A stretch of DNA of 64,000 bases from UBA4416 sp963422675 (GCA_963422675.2 CAXVYS010000031.1:1-64000), one strand, 5' to 3'; shown: positions 8,124 through 17,902, counted from the first letter of the stretch. Translations and numbers: made by a program. Notes: a model not told the origin generated them from the sequence alone.

Positions 8124-10529
8124 ATGATAACAACTAATTTTAAAATAGCCCTAAGAAGTTTAAAGCGTAATAAAGTTTACACTTTTATTAATATTTCGGG
8201 CCTTGCGATTGGTATGGCGGCTTGCCTGTTAATATTTTTAGTGGTACGCTATGAATTGAGCTACGATACATTTCAGCCTTCCTATTCTGATATTTATCAT
8301 GTTGTAACGCAGGATAAAGAAACGGATGGAATTGATTATACTCCCGGAGTTCCTTTTCCCGCATTGGATGCCATGCGTGCGGATTTCCCTCAGATTAAGG
8401 TAACCGGTTTATTTGCAACCTATGGTACACAAATTACGGTACCTGATTTAAAAGTAACATCCGGTAAAAAATTTATAGAAAGCAACGGTGTGTTTTTTTG
8501 TGAACCACAATTTTTCGATGTGTTTTCATATAAATGGCTGGTTGGAAATGCGTCTGTTTTAAAAGACCCTAACACCGTAATCCTTACAAAAAGTATTGCT
8601 GTAAAGTATTTTGGTAATTGGGAAAATGTGATTGGAAAAATGATAAGGATCGATAATATCATGAACATGAAAGTAAGTGGTGTTATTGACGACATACCTA
8701 ATAATACAGACTACCCCATATGCATTATTGCATCATTTATCACTCTGAAAGATAATCACTATTATGGTTACAACACTGATTGGGGAAGTACCACCAGTAG
8801 TTTCCAGGTGTTTATGTTATTGCCAAAAAATGTAACGCCAGATCACATCAATGAACAGTTTAAACTACTGGCAAAAAAATATTATAAGAGTGATGGAGTT
8901 CGAAGAAGGATTAACTTTTTACAGCCTTTAAGTAAAATTCATTTCGATACCGAGATCCCTGGTTTGGGAGATCATGTAACCAGTTATTCTACATTGATCA
9001 CATTAGGGATGATTGGTTTTTTGATCATCGTGATGGCCTGTATCAACTTTGTTAACCTTTCTACAGCGCAGGCCATTACACGATCTAAAGAGATTGGTGT
9101 GAGAAAAGTATTGGGAAGCAGCAGGAAACAACTATTCTGGCAGGTGATGAGTGAAACAAATCTGATTGTTTTGGTGTCTACTATCCTTTCATTAATTCTT
9201 GCAAAACTGGCCTTACCTTATATTAAGTACATCATTTCTATTAATGACGATCTTAATCTGCTTACCATGCAGAATAGCGCGTTTATGATATTGGTAGTTA
9301 TAGTGGTGACAATTCTTTCCGGTGTTTATCCGGCATTAATTCTTTCCGGGTTTAGTCCTGTTATGGCATTAAAAAATAAGATCGGTTCTGCGACGATTGG
9401 TGGTATTTCTTTAAGGAGAGCTTTGGTTATTACACAGTTTGTGATCGCACAAATGCTTATTGTTGGAACTATTGTGGCAGTGAGCCAGATGGATTTTATA
9501 CGTACGGCAGATCTTGGGTTTAATAAGGAGGCTGTGCTGGTATTATACAGTTCTACTGATAGCAGCACGTTGGTAAAACACACCCCCTTTAAACGGGCTT
9601 TACTTCAGATGCCGGATGTGAAAATGGTATCCTTAAGCAGTGATGTTCCATCATCCGATAATAATTCAGGAACGAATTTTGCTTTCGATCACCGCCCGGA
9701 TGAGGACTTTACACTTTATAGAAAATTTGGTGATGCTGATTATTTTAAAACCTTTGATCTGAAATTTGTTGCCGGTGAAGCATATCAGGAGAATGACACG
9801 GCCGGAAAAGTTATAGTGAATGAAACATTTCTTAAAAAATTAAATGTAAAAACGCCACAGGAGGCAATAGGGAAGGAGATTCGGACGGGAAGCGGAAGAT
9901 GGAGATCTATTATTGGTGTAGTAAAGGATTTTAAAACAAATTCTTTGCGGGATGAAGTAAAGCCAATTTTGATCTCTTCAAGACAAGGCCAGTTCAATGT
10001 TATTTCTATTAAACTGAATAGTACTAATTTATCCAGATCAAAACTACAGATCGAAAAACTCTGGGATAAGTATTTTCCGGAGTATGCCTATAACAGTACA
10101 TTTATGGATGAAAGCATAGAGCAGTTCTATAGACAGGAAAAACAAATGGCTCTTTTGTATAAAATATTTGCCGGCCTGGCTATTTTTATTTCCTGCCTGG
10201 GACTTTATGGTTTAGTGTCATTTATGGCTGTTCAAAGAACAAAAGAAGTGGGGATTCGAAAAGTGCTGGGGGCAGGTGTGGGAAATATTGTCTTGCTGTT
10301 TTCAAAAGAGTTTACAATACTCATAGCTATTGCTTTTGTTATTGCAGCACCTCTCTCCTGGTATTTCATGAATAACTGGCTTAATAATTTTGCATACCGC
10401 ATCGATATAGGCTGGAGCGTGTTTGTAATTGCAATGGTTATTTCTTTGATGGTAGCATGGATCTCTGTAGGATATAGGGCCTTTAGAGCGGCTTTGGCAA
10501 ACCCCGTTAAAAGTTTAAAAACAGAATAG
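8124..10529 (+). CDS. double FtsX/MacB-like ABC permease, second copy
   Basis: 801 residues, paralogous to the preceding gene and starting two bases after its stop. It has the same order: N-terminal membrane segment after FKIALRSLKRNK, MacB-type periplasmic domain, membrane block with SKEIGVRKVLGSSR, a second periplasmic domain, and a final membrane block with RTKEVGIRKVLGAG ending in ALANPVKSLKTE. Two different permeases with one ATPase suggest a heterodimeric transporter. The near-identical C-terminal motif in both copies supports tandem duplication followed by divergence. Confidence 0.9.
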   Translation: MITTNFKIALRSLKRNKVYTFINISGLAIGMAACLLIFLVVRYELSYDTFQPSYSDIYHVVTQDKETDGIDYTPGVPFPALDAMRADFPQIKVTGLFATYGTQITVPDLKVTSGKKFIESNGVFFCEPQFFDVFSYKWLVGNASVLKDPNTVILTKSIAVKYFGNWENVIGKMIRIDNIMNMKVSGVIDDIPNNTDYPICIIASFITLKDNHYYGYNTDWGSTTSSFQVFMLLPKNVTPDHINEQFKLLAKKYYKSDGVRRRINFLQPLSKIHFDTEIPGLGDHVTSYSTLITLGMIGFLIIVMACINFVNLSTAQAITRSKEIGVRKVLGSSRKQLFWQVMSETNLIVLVSTILSLILAKLALPYIKYIISINDDLNLLTMQNSAFMILVVIVVTILSGVYPALILSGFSPVMALKNKIGSATIGGISLRRALVITQFVIAQMLIVGTIVAVSQMDFIRTADLGFNKEAVLVLYSSTDSSTLVKHTPFKRALLQMPDVKMVSLSSDVPSSDNNSGTNFAFDHRPDEDFTLYRKFGDADYFKTFDLKFVAGEAYQENDTAGKVIVNETFLKKLNVKTPQEAIGKEIRTGSGRWRSIIGVVKDFKTNSLRDEVKPILISSRQGQFNVISIKLNSTNLSRSKLQIEKLWDKYFPEYAYNSTFMDESIEQFYRQEKQMALLYKIFAGLAIFISCLGLYGLVSFMAVQRTKEVGIRKVLGAGVGNIVLLFSKEFTILIAIAFVIAAPLSWYFMNNWLNNFAYRIDIGWSVFVIAMVISLMVAWISVGYRAFRAALANPVKSLKTE

Positions 10530-10531
10530 TT

Positions 10532-11953
10532 ATGAAAAATTATTTTCTCTGCTGTATATATGTAATACTTGCATTTAAAAGCAATGCTCAGGATTCTGTT
10601 GTATATACTCTTCAACAATGTATTGATCTTGCTTTAAAAAATAACCTGGATATGAAAATTTCAGAATATCAATCACAAATTGCCGATGCAGGTTTACAGC
10701 AATCACGGGCTGCTATTCTGCCTTATGCAAATGCCTATGCTAACCAGGGAATCAACAAAGGAAAAAGCATAAATCCTTATACCAATACATTTGTGAACCA
10801 GGAAATTATGACAGGCCAATATGGTGTAAACGCGGGACTAACATTGTTCAACGGATTTAATATAATGAATACCATTCGTCAGAGTTATTTTAATTACGAA
10901 GCTTCTAAGATGGATAAAGAACAACTGAAAATGGATCTGACCATCAATGTGATGCTTGCCTACTTACAGGTATTGAGCAGCCAGGAGCAGGTAAACCAGG
11001 CAGCTTCCCAGGTAGAAGTGAGCAAAACACAAATAGAAAGACTAAACGTTCTTGAAGCGAACCAGGCCGTTGCTCCTTCCGTACTATATGATACGAAGGG
11101 ACAGCTGGCAAACGATAAGCTTACCTATATTACTGCCAGGTCAAACCTTGTTACAGCAAAAATAACTCTGGAGCGATTAATTAATATAAACTTTCCGGTA
11201 AATGCAACATTCGAGAAAATACCGGTAGAACCTTCGTTAAAACTATATGAAACCAATGCAGAAACTATTTATGGTCAGGCTTCTGCTAATCTGCCACAGG
11301 TAAGGTCTGCAGAGCTTCGCAAACTTAGCGCTTTAAAAACGGTTCAGGCTTTGAGAGGACAGCAGTTTCCTGTTTTATCATTAGTAGGGAGTGTTGGCAC
11401 AAATTATTCCGATGCCGCTTTGGCTCAAAAGCTGATCAGCTCTACAAATATAAGTACCGATAATTATGTCATTGTAGGAAATAATCAATTGTCGGTCTTT
11501 GCTCCCCAGTATCAGTATAGTTCAACTAAAATAACATTCAGAGATCAGTTTAAAAATAATTTAAACACCTATGTTGGTTTGAGTTTGCAAATCCCTTTAT
11601 TTAACGGGTTAAAAACGAGAACGCAATTGAACGTTGCTAAAATAAATAAGAATCGGATGGAGGCTCAGCAAAGTACTATTAATGTTCGTTTAAAAAGTAA
11701 TATTAACCAGGCGTATAATGATATGTCTGTCTCCTTTGAGCGCTACCAGGTATTAGAGCAGCAGGTAAAAGATTATACCGAATCATTTAAGATTGGAACC
11801 ATCAAATTTGAAAAGGGTGTTATTACTACGGTAGATTATATCATTGCTAAAAATAATATCGACAGATCTAAAATGAATCTCATTGCATCCAAATATGAAT
11901 ACATTCTTAAAAGTAAAATTTTAGATTATTTTATGGGAAAAATAACGTTATAA
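10532..11953 (+). CDS. TolC-family outer-membrane efflux protein
   Basis: 473 residues. Signal peptide about 1-20 (MKNYFLCCIYVILAFKSNAQ) followed by the family opening (VYTLQQCIDLALKNNLDMKI) and two long helical repeat regions (about 35-230 and 260-470). Length is normal for TolC. It begins two bases after the second permease and closes the operon, giving the outer-membrane channel of the tripartite pump. The C-terminal IDRSKMNLIASKYEYILKSK segment is typical of the second repeat. Confidence 0.92.
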   Translation: MKNYFLCCIYVILAFKSNAQDSVVYTLQQCIDLALKNNLDMKISEYQSQIADAGLQQSRAAILPYANAYANQGINKGKSINPYTNTFVNQEIMTGQYGVNAGLTLFNGFNIMNTIRQSYFNYEASKMDKEQLKMDLTINVMLAYLQVLSSQEQVNQAASQVEVSKTQIERLNVLEANQAVAPSVLYDTKGQLANDKLTYITARSNLVTAKITLERLININFPVNATFEKIPVEPSLKLYETNAETIYGQASANLPQVRSAELRKLSALKTVQALRGQQFPVLSLVGSVGTNYSDAALAQKLISSTNISTDNYVIVGNNQLSVFAPQYQYSSTKITFRDQFKNNLNTYVGLSLQIPLFNGLKTRTQLNVAKINKNRMEAQQSTINVRLKSNINQAYNDMSVSFERYQVLEQQVKDYTESFKIGTIKFEKGVITTVDYIIAKNNIDRSKMNLIASKYEYILKSKILDYFMGKITL

Positions 11954-11980
11954 AAGATATTTTTTAAATTCAGAAATGAT

Positions 11981-14900
11981 CTATCTTAAAACGGTGACGT
12001 GTCCTCGTTTTTCATAGTTCACTTTATTAGTTCCTGTTGCTGTGAGGGTATATACATAAACTCCGTCAGTAACCGCTTTACCTTTGTAAGTGCCATCCCA
12101 GCCTGTATCAATAGCATTGGATTCAAATAATAATTCTCCCCAACGGTTAAATATTTTAATGTTGAACTCTGTAATATTTGTGTTGGGAATTTTAAACAGA
12201 TCATTCAGTCCGTCGCCATTAGGAGTAAATACATTAGGTAAGTATAAAGTAGATTCTTTATCTACCTGAATGGTTACACAAACCGAATTCTTACATCCGC
12301 TAGTATTGGTAACATCTACGCAATAATCCGTTGTTTCCTTTGGCTGTACATGAATTGATTCATTGGTGTTACCATTATTCCAAACATAATTACTGCCACC
12401 TGTTGCTACAAGTAATACATCATCTCCCTCGGTAATAGAAGTAGAAGAAGGGTTCACAGAGGCCACAGGCTTAGGGCTAACGTTTACGATGGTGGTTTCA
12501 AATACCGAACAATTGTTAAGCGTATAAGTTACAACATAGGTAGAAGTAGTAGCCGGGGAAACAGAAATGACAGAAGTACTTTGATTACCCGGTAGCCAAT
12601 GGTAAGTACCTCCCGCGAGAGAGGGTGTAGCGGTAAGGAGAGCCGCTTCACCTTCACAGACCGAATGTGAACTTACTGTAATTGAAGGAGTCGTATTTAC
12701 ACTCAGTACAAAACTTTGGGTTTCACCACAAACACCTCCTGTTGTATAACTAACGGTGTAAGTGTTTTGTGTACTTGATGCTAAATTAATAAGTCCGTTA
12801 GTTGTATTAACAGACAAACCGGAAGGTAAAACGCTGAAAGATCCTCCGGAAACACCTGTTATAACAGGTAATGGATTAGAAAAGGAGGCTTGGCAATAGT
12901 GGGCAGAAGGATAATTAAACCCGGCACTTTGAACCGGTATAACAGTAAGCGTACTTGTTGCTGTTACCGAACAGGTATTAATAAAACCTGTTACAGTATA
13001 AATAGTTGTGCTCATGGGGGTTGCTACCACAATACTACCTGTTGCTGCACTCAGATCAATAGACGGTGCCCAGTTATAGCTGCCCGCTCCACTCACCGTT
13101 AATATGGCAGAACCTGAAGCACAAAGGCTTGTTGAGCTAACGGATAAATTGGGAAGTTGTATAACGGTTACGGTTGCTGTAACAGGAGTTGCTATACAAG
13201 CCCCGTTACTTCCGGTGAGGGTATATACTATGGTAGAAGAAGGATTTGCGGTTACTGTATTCCCTGTTGTAGAAGAAAGCCCCGTATTTGGGCTCCAGCT
13301 ATAGCTTGTAGTGCCTGTAGCAATTAAATTGGTAGAGTTTGAGCTGCAAATAGTGGAAGAGTTTACAGTTATAACAGGATTGGAAACAATTGTAACTGTT
13401 GCTGTAGCAGGAGTTACAGGACAACTACCATTGCTTCCTGTTATGGTGTATACGGTAACGGTAGTAGGACTTGCCGTTACACTGATACCTGTAGAAGAGG
13501 ATAACGTAGCCGAAGGGCTCCATGTATAATTGGCTGCTCCGGAGGCTGTTAACGTAATGCTTCCCGAAGCACAAATACTTCCTGAATTTACACTGATTAC
13601 CGGATTGGGAAGTACAGTTACGGTTGCTGTAACAGGTGTGGCAGAGCAGGAAGCAACGCTTCCGTTTATCGTATATATAGTAGTGCCGGAAGGATTAGAC
13701 GTTACGATACTACCTGTACCTGATGATAAAGAAGTAGCAGGGGTCCATGTATAATTACTTGCTCCCATGGCGGTTAAGGTAGTAGTACCGGATGCACAAA
13801 TCGTGGCAGAATTAATACTTAAGGTAGGTGTTGCAATAACACTAATTGTAAAGGTAACAGGAAGGGCAGGGCATACACCGTTATCTCCATCGAGTGTATA
13901 AACGGTAGTAGCTATAGGGTTAGCGGTTACACTATTTCCTGTTGTGGAAGATATGGCAGTGTTTGGACTCCATGTATAATTTGTTGCCCCCGATGTAGTT
14001 AATGTTGCTGAACCTGAACTGCAAATAGTTTGAGAACTTACCGGTGCAAGGGTAGGGCTTGAAAGAACAGTAACCGTAGAAGTTCCGGGTGTTACAGCAC
14101 AGGCTCCGCTATTTCCTGTTATGGTATAAACAGTTGTACTTCCGGGGTTAGCAACCACCACACTACCTGTAGTAGCTGATAAACCGGTTGCCGGACTCCA
14201 GGTATACGTGAATGCTCCTGTTGCGGTTAATGTAGCAGAAGTGGAAGAGCAAATAGTTTGAGAATTAACCGTAACAGAAGGGTTAGGATTAACGGTAACG
14301 GTGGAGGTAATTGTTTTTAAAGGGCAAGAACCTACACTTCCGGAAATAGTATATACTGTGGTACTTGATGGGTTTGCTGTTACCGCACTTCCCGTAGTAG
14401 CACTTAATGCTGTAGCGGGGCTCCAGGTATAGCTTGCAGCTCCCGTGGCAGTTAATGTTGTATTTTGTGCAGCACAGATTACCGAAGAGTTTACGGTAAG
14501 ATTTGTTGAAAGAAATTGAATATTCACATCATCAATGGCCATGTGATGGTCGTTACCGGCATCATCCACATCTGTCCATCGTAATAAAATATAAGAGTTG
14601 TTAGGAATGCTCACTGTAATACAGTTGGAAATGTCTACCATTTGCGTGCAGGGGTAGCCTGCTACCTGTGCACTTCCGCTTGAGCCGTTACTTTGAAGTT
14701 GTGTGAAATTTAAAGCAGAAACGGCAGTGCCACCACCGGCAGTAATGGCGGGAGGTGTAGTACTTACAATATAATCAAAGGCAATCGTATTAACAGCACC
14801 ATTTTGGGCTAAGGATAATTGATAACCTTTATAGGATACCTGAACATTACTTACTGCAGAACCGGTGGTGTTTTGTAAAACCACACCGTAGCGTAAAGTT

Positions 14901-15178
14901 CCCGAACCGCCACTGGCTCTTGAGCCAATTTTTTGATCATTGTTCCCATTACACTCATATGTATAAAAGCCACCGGTATTGGTAGGTGCAGCAGTTGTAA
15001 TATTGAGGTGTGATTGAAATGTGCCGGCTTCATACCATCCTAAAAAAGTGGTATTATTTGTCCATGAGGTAATATCTACCGTTCCAAAATCCTGGAAATA
15101 AGAACCTGAAGATACGGGTACCTGTGATAGTAACGTTAAGTTAAAACCGATTAATAAAGTTAGAATAAATGATTTCAT
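11981..15178 (-). CDS. large repeat-containing surface protein with gliding-motility (T9SS type B) C-terminal domain
   Basis: 1065 residues. Signal peptide about 1-18, an N-terminal beta domain with a jelly-roll-like pattern (about 25-225, containing VDDAGNDHHMAIDDVNI), seven Cys-containing ~76-residue repeats (about 226-750), PKD/Ig-like regions (about 755-970) and a C-terminal sorting domain. That domain shows the family hallmarks LPNVFTPNGDGLNDLFKIPN, FNRWGELLF and WDGTYKGKAVTDGVYVYTL. Such domains direct secretion through the type IX system and attachment at, or release from, the surface. It is convergent with the efflux operon (27-base gap) and has its own promoter. Ligand unknown; adhesin-like role inferred. 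Confidence 0.92.
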   Translation of the reverse strand: MKSFILTLLIGFNLTLLSQVPVSSGSYFQDFGTVDITSWTNNTTFLGWYEAGTFQSHLNITTAAPTNTGGFYTYECNGNNDQKIGSRASGGSGTLRYGVVLQNTTGSAVSNVQVSYKGYQLSLAQNGAVNTIAFDYIVSTTPPAITAGGGTAVSALNFTQLQSNGSSGSAQVAGYPCTQMVDISNCITVSIPNNSYILLRWTDVDDAGNDHHMAIDDVNIQFLSTNLTVNSSVICAAQNTTLTATGAASYTWSPATALSATTGSAVTANPSSTTVYTISGSVGSCPLKTITSTVTVNPNPSVTVNSQTICSSTSATLTATGAFTYTWSPATGLSATTGSVVVANPGSTTVYTITGNSGACAVTPGTSTVTVLSSPTLAPVSSQTICSSGSATLTTSGATNYTWSPNTAISSTTGNSVTANPIATTVYTLDGDNGVCPALPVTFTISVIATPTLSINSATICASGTTTLTAMGASNYTWTPATSLSSGTGSIVTSNPSGTTIYTINGSVASCSATPVTATVTVLPNPVISVNSGSICASGSITLTASGAANYTWSPSATLSSSTGISVTASPTTVTVYTITGSNGSCPVTPATATVTIVSNPVITVNSSTICSSNSTNLIATGTTSYSWSPNTGLSSTTGNTVTANPSSTIVYTLTGSNGACIATPVTATVTVIQLPNLSVSSTSLCASGSAILTVSGAGSYNWAPSIDLSAATGSIVVATPMSTTIYTVTGFINTCSVTATSTLTVIPVQSAGFNYPSAHYCQASFSNPLPVITGVSGGSFSVLPSGLSVNTTNGLINLASSTQNTYTVSYTTGGVCGETQSFVLSVNTTPSITVSSHSVCEGEAALLTATPSLAGGTYHWLPGNQSTSVISVSPATTSTYVVTYTLNNCSVFETTIVNVSPKPVASVNPSSTSITEGDDVLLVATGGSNYVWNNGNTNESIHVQPKETTDYCVDVTNTSGCKNSVCVTIQVDKESTLYLPNVFTPNGDGLNDLFKIPNTNITEFNIKIFNRWGELLFESNAIDTGWDGTYKGKAVTDGVYVYTLTATGTNKVNYEKRGHVTVLR
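12945..14503 (-). repeat. seven tandem ~228-bp repeats inside the secreted protein gene
   Basis: Each unit encodes about 75-77 residues with the pattern (V/L)xVNSxxIC, LTATGA, YTWSP, LSxTTGxxVxANP, TTVYTxxGxxGxC. Seven units are recognisable, starting with NLTVNSSVICAAQ and ending with LSVSSTSLCASG. Each has paired Cys residues, one near the start and one near the end, that could form one disulphide per repeat. Copy number is the feature most likely to vary between strains. Confidence 0.85.
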
Positions 15179-15269
15179 GTCCTGATTATTTTTGTAAGTG
15201 GTTTCGGATTATTTTGGATCTTTTAAAAGATGCAACAAAACTCTTGCAGGATGTTCACTTAATTTAGAT

Positions 15270-15277
15270 CAAAAGTA
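15270..15277 (-). promoter_or_regulatory. -7 promoter element of the T9SS surface protein gene
   Basis: On the minus strand TACTTTTG, an exact TAnnTTTG match, 91 bases before the ATG at 15178. No clear TTTG at -33. The implied leader is about 85 bases. Confidence 0.4.
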
Positions 15278-15469
15278 GATAAGCTATGAAAAATAAATGT
15301 TTTGCTAACATTAAGAAATCTGTGTTATATTGAATTTAACAGACTGGTATTTAAGAGAATAGATTTTGTTAAAACTTCTAGAAAGAGCCAATTTTATTGC
15401 CTTTTAAGGCATTTCAAAAATAAGTGGTCTACTCGTTATTTGGAATTGTTAATATGTTTTAGCCAATGC

Positions 15470-15496
15470 ACTTGTAATGTACTACAAGTTTTTTTA
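15470..15496 (+). terminator. hairpin with T-run, oriented on the plus strand
   Basis: Perfect 7-base arms ACTTGTA (15470-15476) and TACAAGT (15483-15489) with a 6-base loop are followed by a run of T. This is terminator-like only on the plus strand, while both flanking genes are on the minus strand. It may end a short unannotated plus-strand RNA. Confidence 0.4.
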
Positions 15497-15501
15497 TTTA
15501 C

Positions 15502-17145
15502 TCAATAATATAATTTTTCAATATATCTACCTGTTCCTGGATATTCAATAACACTTAAAGTAATCGTTATATCGGTATCCGATACAAGGTGCATATAAAT
15601 AAATTCGGACACAAAATGTTCATCATCTGTTCTAACAACAAATTTTACGACATTATTTTCCAAAACGGGTGTCTTGGTTATTTTTAAGCCTTGAGTATTG
15701 TATATTTCAACCAGAATACGCTTTCCGAGAGTTTTATCGTATCGCTTTGAGTATTCGATTACAAAGAGGGTATCATTACCTTCTACGATTTTTGGAAAGG
15801 TGATTTTTTTAGATATACTTGATTTTAAACGGAATTGCTTTTTGTTTAAGACAACTGTTTCAAGATTTATTTCCGGGTTTGTTTCATCAAGCAGATCATA
15901 CCGTAAAAAATCATCTTCTGCCTGGATCTCTTGTATTAAACCGGCTCCCTTCAACTTAATTTGTTGGTGATTAACAACTCCCATAGGGTATTCTCCTATT
16001 TCGAATAAGGCCTGGATGCTATTGCCGCAATTTTTACAGTGAAACAGGGTATCTGCTAAATAAGTATTCTCCGGATTTTTACTTTGTCCGGTTTCTGTAT
16101 CTATGAGCTTAAAGTTCAAATGGAGGGTGGCAGTATCTATTTGGCCTTCATGAAGACATGCATCACATTTATAAACCAGTAATTTATCCTGAGCTTTAAC
16201 CGGAATCAACTGAGAGATTTGCTCAATGTATTTATCAGGAATGTCTGATTTGATAAGTGTATTGGCAATCTCTAAAAACTTTGGCTGGTTATACATCCAA
16301 AAGTCAACTCCTGAATGATCTTTAATTTCTTTGATTAATTCTTTACGAGGATCATTCGTTCTTTTCTTCTCCCCCCTTTTATCAGCTACCAGATGCCACC
16401 AATCTTCTTTGACATCATTACAAATAAAAACAATATTCTTTTTGTTTTCTTTGGAGTATTCCAGTATCTGTTTCCAGATGATCAGATCACCAAACATTTG
16501 AATCCCGATCTTATTTTTTTGATCTTCATAACCCGGAGGTATTTTAAATTCGTACCGGTGCTTTCCTTCTAAGGTAATCTGCATGATTTCTTCATAAGTA
16601 TATTCACGCCCTACTTTAAAATATTTATGAAGATTTTGGAATACCGTATCATTTTTTTCAAGCATAAGGATTTCATTCACCTTTTGCTCCATCTGTTCAT
16701 TAAATTTTTTCTCGAACTCTTCCGTGGTTTTTACAAATTCTTTTAACTTAACTTCATATTTTTCCAGGTCCTCAGATACCATGTGGGGATGGCTCTCCGC
16801 TTTTTTAATGTTGTTTTTTAAGGTATCAACCTTATTTAACGATTTATAGAAAGAGTCAATAATGGGCTTAATAAAATCTTCCCTCAAAGGAATATAACTT
16901 TTGTTAATCGGCTCTTTTATTTTAGATGCTCTGTTTTTAAGGTATTCGAATTGTACATGATTGGGAATCCATAAGCGACCTTTTATTTTCTCAAATATTT
17001 TGGTATAGATTTGGTTTCTTGCTTCTTCAGGAGACAAGTACAGAGCCAGTAGGGCAGAGGTATCAAACACAAATATACAATCTGACCAAAGTTTCTTTTG
17101 TCGTTCTTCGTTCATTTGATAGATATCAAAATCTTTGATATTCAT
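15502..17145 (-). CDS. PIN-like nuclease-domain protein with a zinc-ribbon-like insert
   Basis: 547 residues. The N-terminus matches the PIN-like (PIN_8-type) family: beta strand ending in Asp28 (IFVFDTSALLALY), an HVQFEYLKNR segment, a long charged coiled-coil insertion (about 95-175), and further acidic residues at FGDLIIW (Asp220) and ICNDVKEDWW (Asp244, Asp248) that could complete a metal site. Residues 327-373 contain two CxxC pairs (CDAC, CKNC), suggesting a bound zinc. The C-terminal ~150 residues look like a beta-rich domain. Predicted RNase; such genes are often found in accessory and defence-like neighbourhoods, but no partner is visible here. Function inferred from fold only. Confidence 0.75.
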   Translation of the reverse strand: MNIKDFDIYQMNEERQKKLWSDCIFVFDTSALLALYLSPEEARNQIYTKIFEKIKGRLWIPNHVQFEYLKNRASKIKEPINKSYIPLREDFIKPIIDSFYKSLNKVDTLKNNIKKAESHPHMVSEDLEKYEVKLKEFVKTTEEFEKKFNEQMEQKVNEILMLEKNDTVFQNLHKYFKVGREYTYEEIMQITLEGKHRYEFKIPPGYEDQKNKIGIQMFGDLIIWKQILEYSKENKKNIVFICNDVKEDWWHLVADKRGEKKRTNDPRKELIKEIKDHSGVDFWMYNQPKFLEIANTLIKSDIPDKYIEQISQLIPVKAQDKLLVYKCDACLHEGQIDTATLHLNFKLIDTETGQSKNPENTYLADTLFHCKNCGNSIQALFEIGEYPMGVVNHQQIKLKGAGLIQEIQAEDDFLRYDLLDETNPEINLETVVLNKKQFRLKSSISKKITFPKIVEGNDTLFVIEYSKRYDKTLGKRILVEIYNTQGLKITKTPVLENNVVKFVVRTDDEHFVSEFIYMHLVSDTDITITLSVIEYPGTGRYIEKLYY

Positions 17146-17272
17146 AGTTGATAGTCCAATTCTGTTTATGCGGGCTGTTTTACAGCTTCCGGTAAAGTAT
17201 AAAATAGTTTAACCCTGTAAATTTAAAGGTTCTTAAAGTAATTCCATACATAATTATAAAAGATTATTAGGC

Positions 17273-17292
17273 CTATAAAGAGGGCTTTATAG
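17273..17292. repeat. perfect 8-base inverted repeat, possible hairpin
   Basis: CTATAAAG (17273-17280) and CTTTATAG (17285-17292) flank AGGG. It lies between the 114-residue gene and the PIN-like gene, both on the minus strand. There is no strong T-run, so it may be a weak terminator or an RNA stem. Confidence 0.4.
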
Positions 17293-17374
17293 CTCTACAC
17301 CATGAAGGGACATAGAAAATTACCGGTTAATGTAAGGGGTATAGCCTACAAAACAAGAAATGTTATCGCGATCT

Positions 17375-17719
17375 TTAAAAATTTACCAGGTACACATCCA
17401 TTTTATTGCGTTGAATATTTAATGCTTCAAACCCATCATTTTGAGGAATGATCTCTTTTAAATCAAAGGCAGCACAGCCCTTACTAAGACCTTCGAAAAT
17501 TAAGGTAAAACCTTTGCCGTCATTTAGGGTCCATTGGGGAGCAAGAGAAATATTAAAGGCAGTAATCAATTTAGCACGTTTACCGGTTTCATGCTCTATT
17601 AAAAAGGTCGATGGCCAAATACGATAAGCGTAGTCTTCACCACAGGTGCAGTGCACAATAGTTTGCCGCTCTTCCGATTCAAGGGTTTTAATTTTGGTTA
17701 TTTCTTCTGTTTCAATCAC
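17375..17719 (-). CDS. 114-residue protein of unknown function
   Basis: Small soluble protein without signal peptide, not recognised. It contains a Cys-rich HCTCGEDYAYR motif (about 23-33) and conserved-looking aromatic segments (IWPSTFLIEH, FNISLAPQW). The start is a GTG at 17719: an in-frame stop lies two codons upstream and no in-frame ATG is near. A -7 match (TAAATTTG on the minus strand, 17724-17731) sits only a few bases before the GTG, implying a nearly leaderless message. It lies 183 bases beyond the Rhs-tip gene, so an immunity role can be considered, but nothing in the sequence shows it. Confidence 0.65.
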   Translation of the reverse strand: MIETEEITKIKTLESEERQTIVHCTCGEDYAYRIWPSTFLIEHETGKRAKLITAFNISLAPQWTLNDGKGFTLIFEGLSKGCAAFDLKEIIPQNDGFEALNIQRNKMDVYLVNF

Positions 17720-17723
17720 TATT

Positions 17724-17731
17724 CAAATTTA
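17724..17731 (-). promoter_or_regulatory. -7 promoter element before the 114-residue gene
   Basis: TAAATTTG on the minus strand, exact TAnnTTTG, four bases before the GTG start. This suggests independent transcription from the Rhs locus. Confidence 0.35.
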
Positions 17732-17902
17732 GTGATAATTTTTTTATGCCATGGTATTGCATACACGCCTTAAATTTATATAAAATGTGGAATTTCATTA
17801 GGCCGTGGAAGTTGATTTTTTGAAAATTAATATCTGTTAAATAACCTTATTCACTAACGCCTTTATCATAATCTAAGTGCATATTATTATTGTAGTTTTA
17901 AT

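Larger units (their letters stand above)
15179..15501. other. 323-bp intergenic region upstream of the surface protein
   Basis: No convincing gene. It holds a -7 promoter match for the downstream minus-strand surface protein (15270-15277) and, near its right end, a hairpin plus T-run oriented for a plus-strand transcript (15470-15496). An open frame at 15302-15508 on the plus strand has no recognisable features and is not called. Confidence 0.5.

Noticed and set aside
11954..11980. terminator between TolC and the surface protein
   Set aside because: Only AAGATA/TATCTT arms with a ~20-base loop that runs past the gap; too weak to call.
12890..13754. several plus-strand frames opposite the repeats
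   Set aside because: Antisense shadows of the Ser/Thr-rich repeats.
15302..15508. 68-residue plus-strand open frame
   Set aside because: No signal, motif or start context; ends inside the PIN-like gene's 3' end. Kept only as support for a possible non-coding plus-strand RNA.
17375..17719. immunity gene for the Rhs tips
   Set aside because: Own promoter, 183-bp gap and no evidence of pairing; left as an untested possibility.
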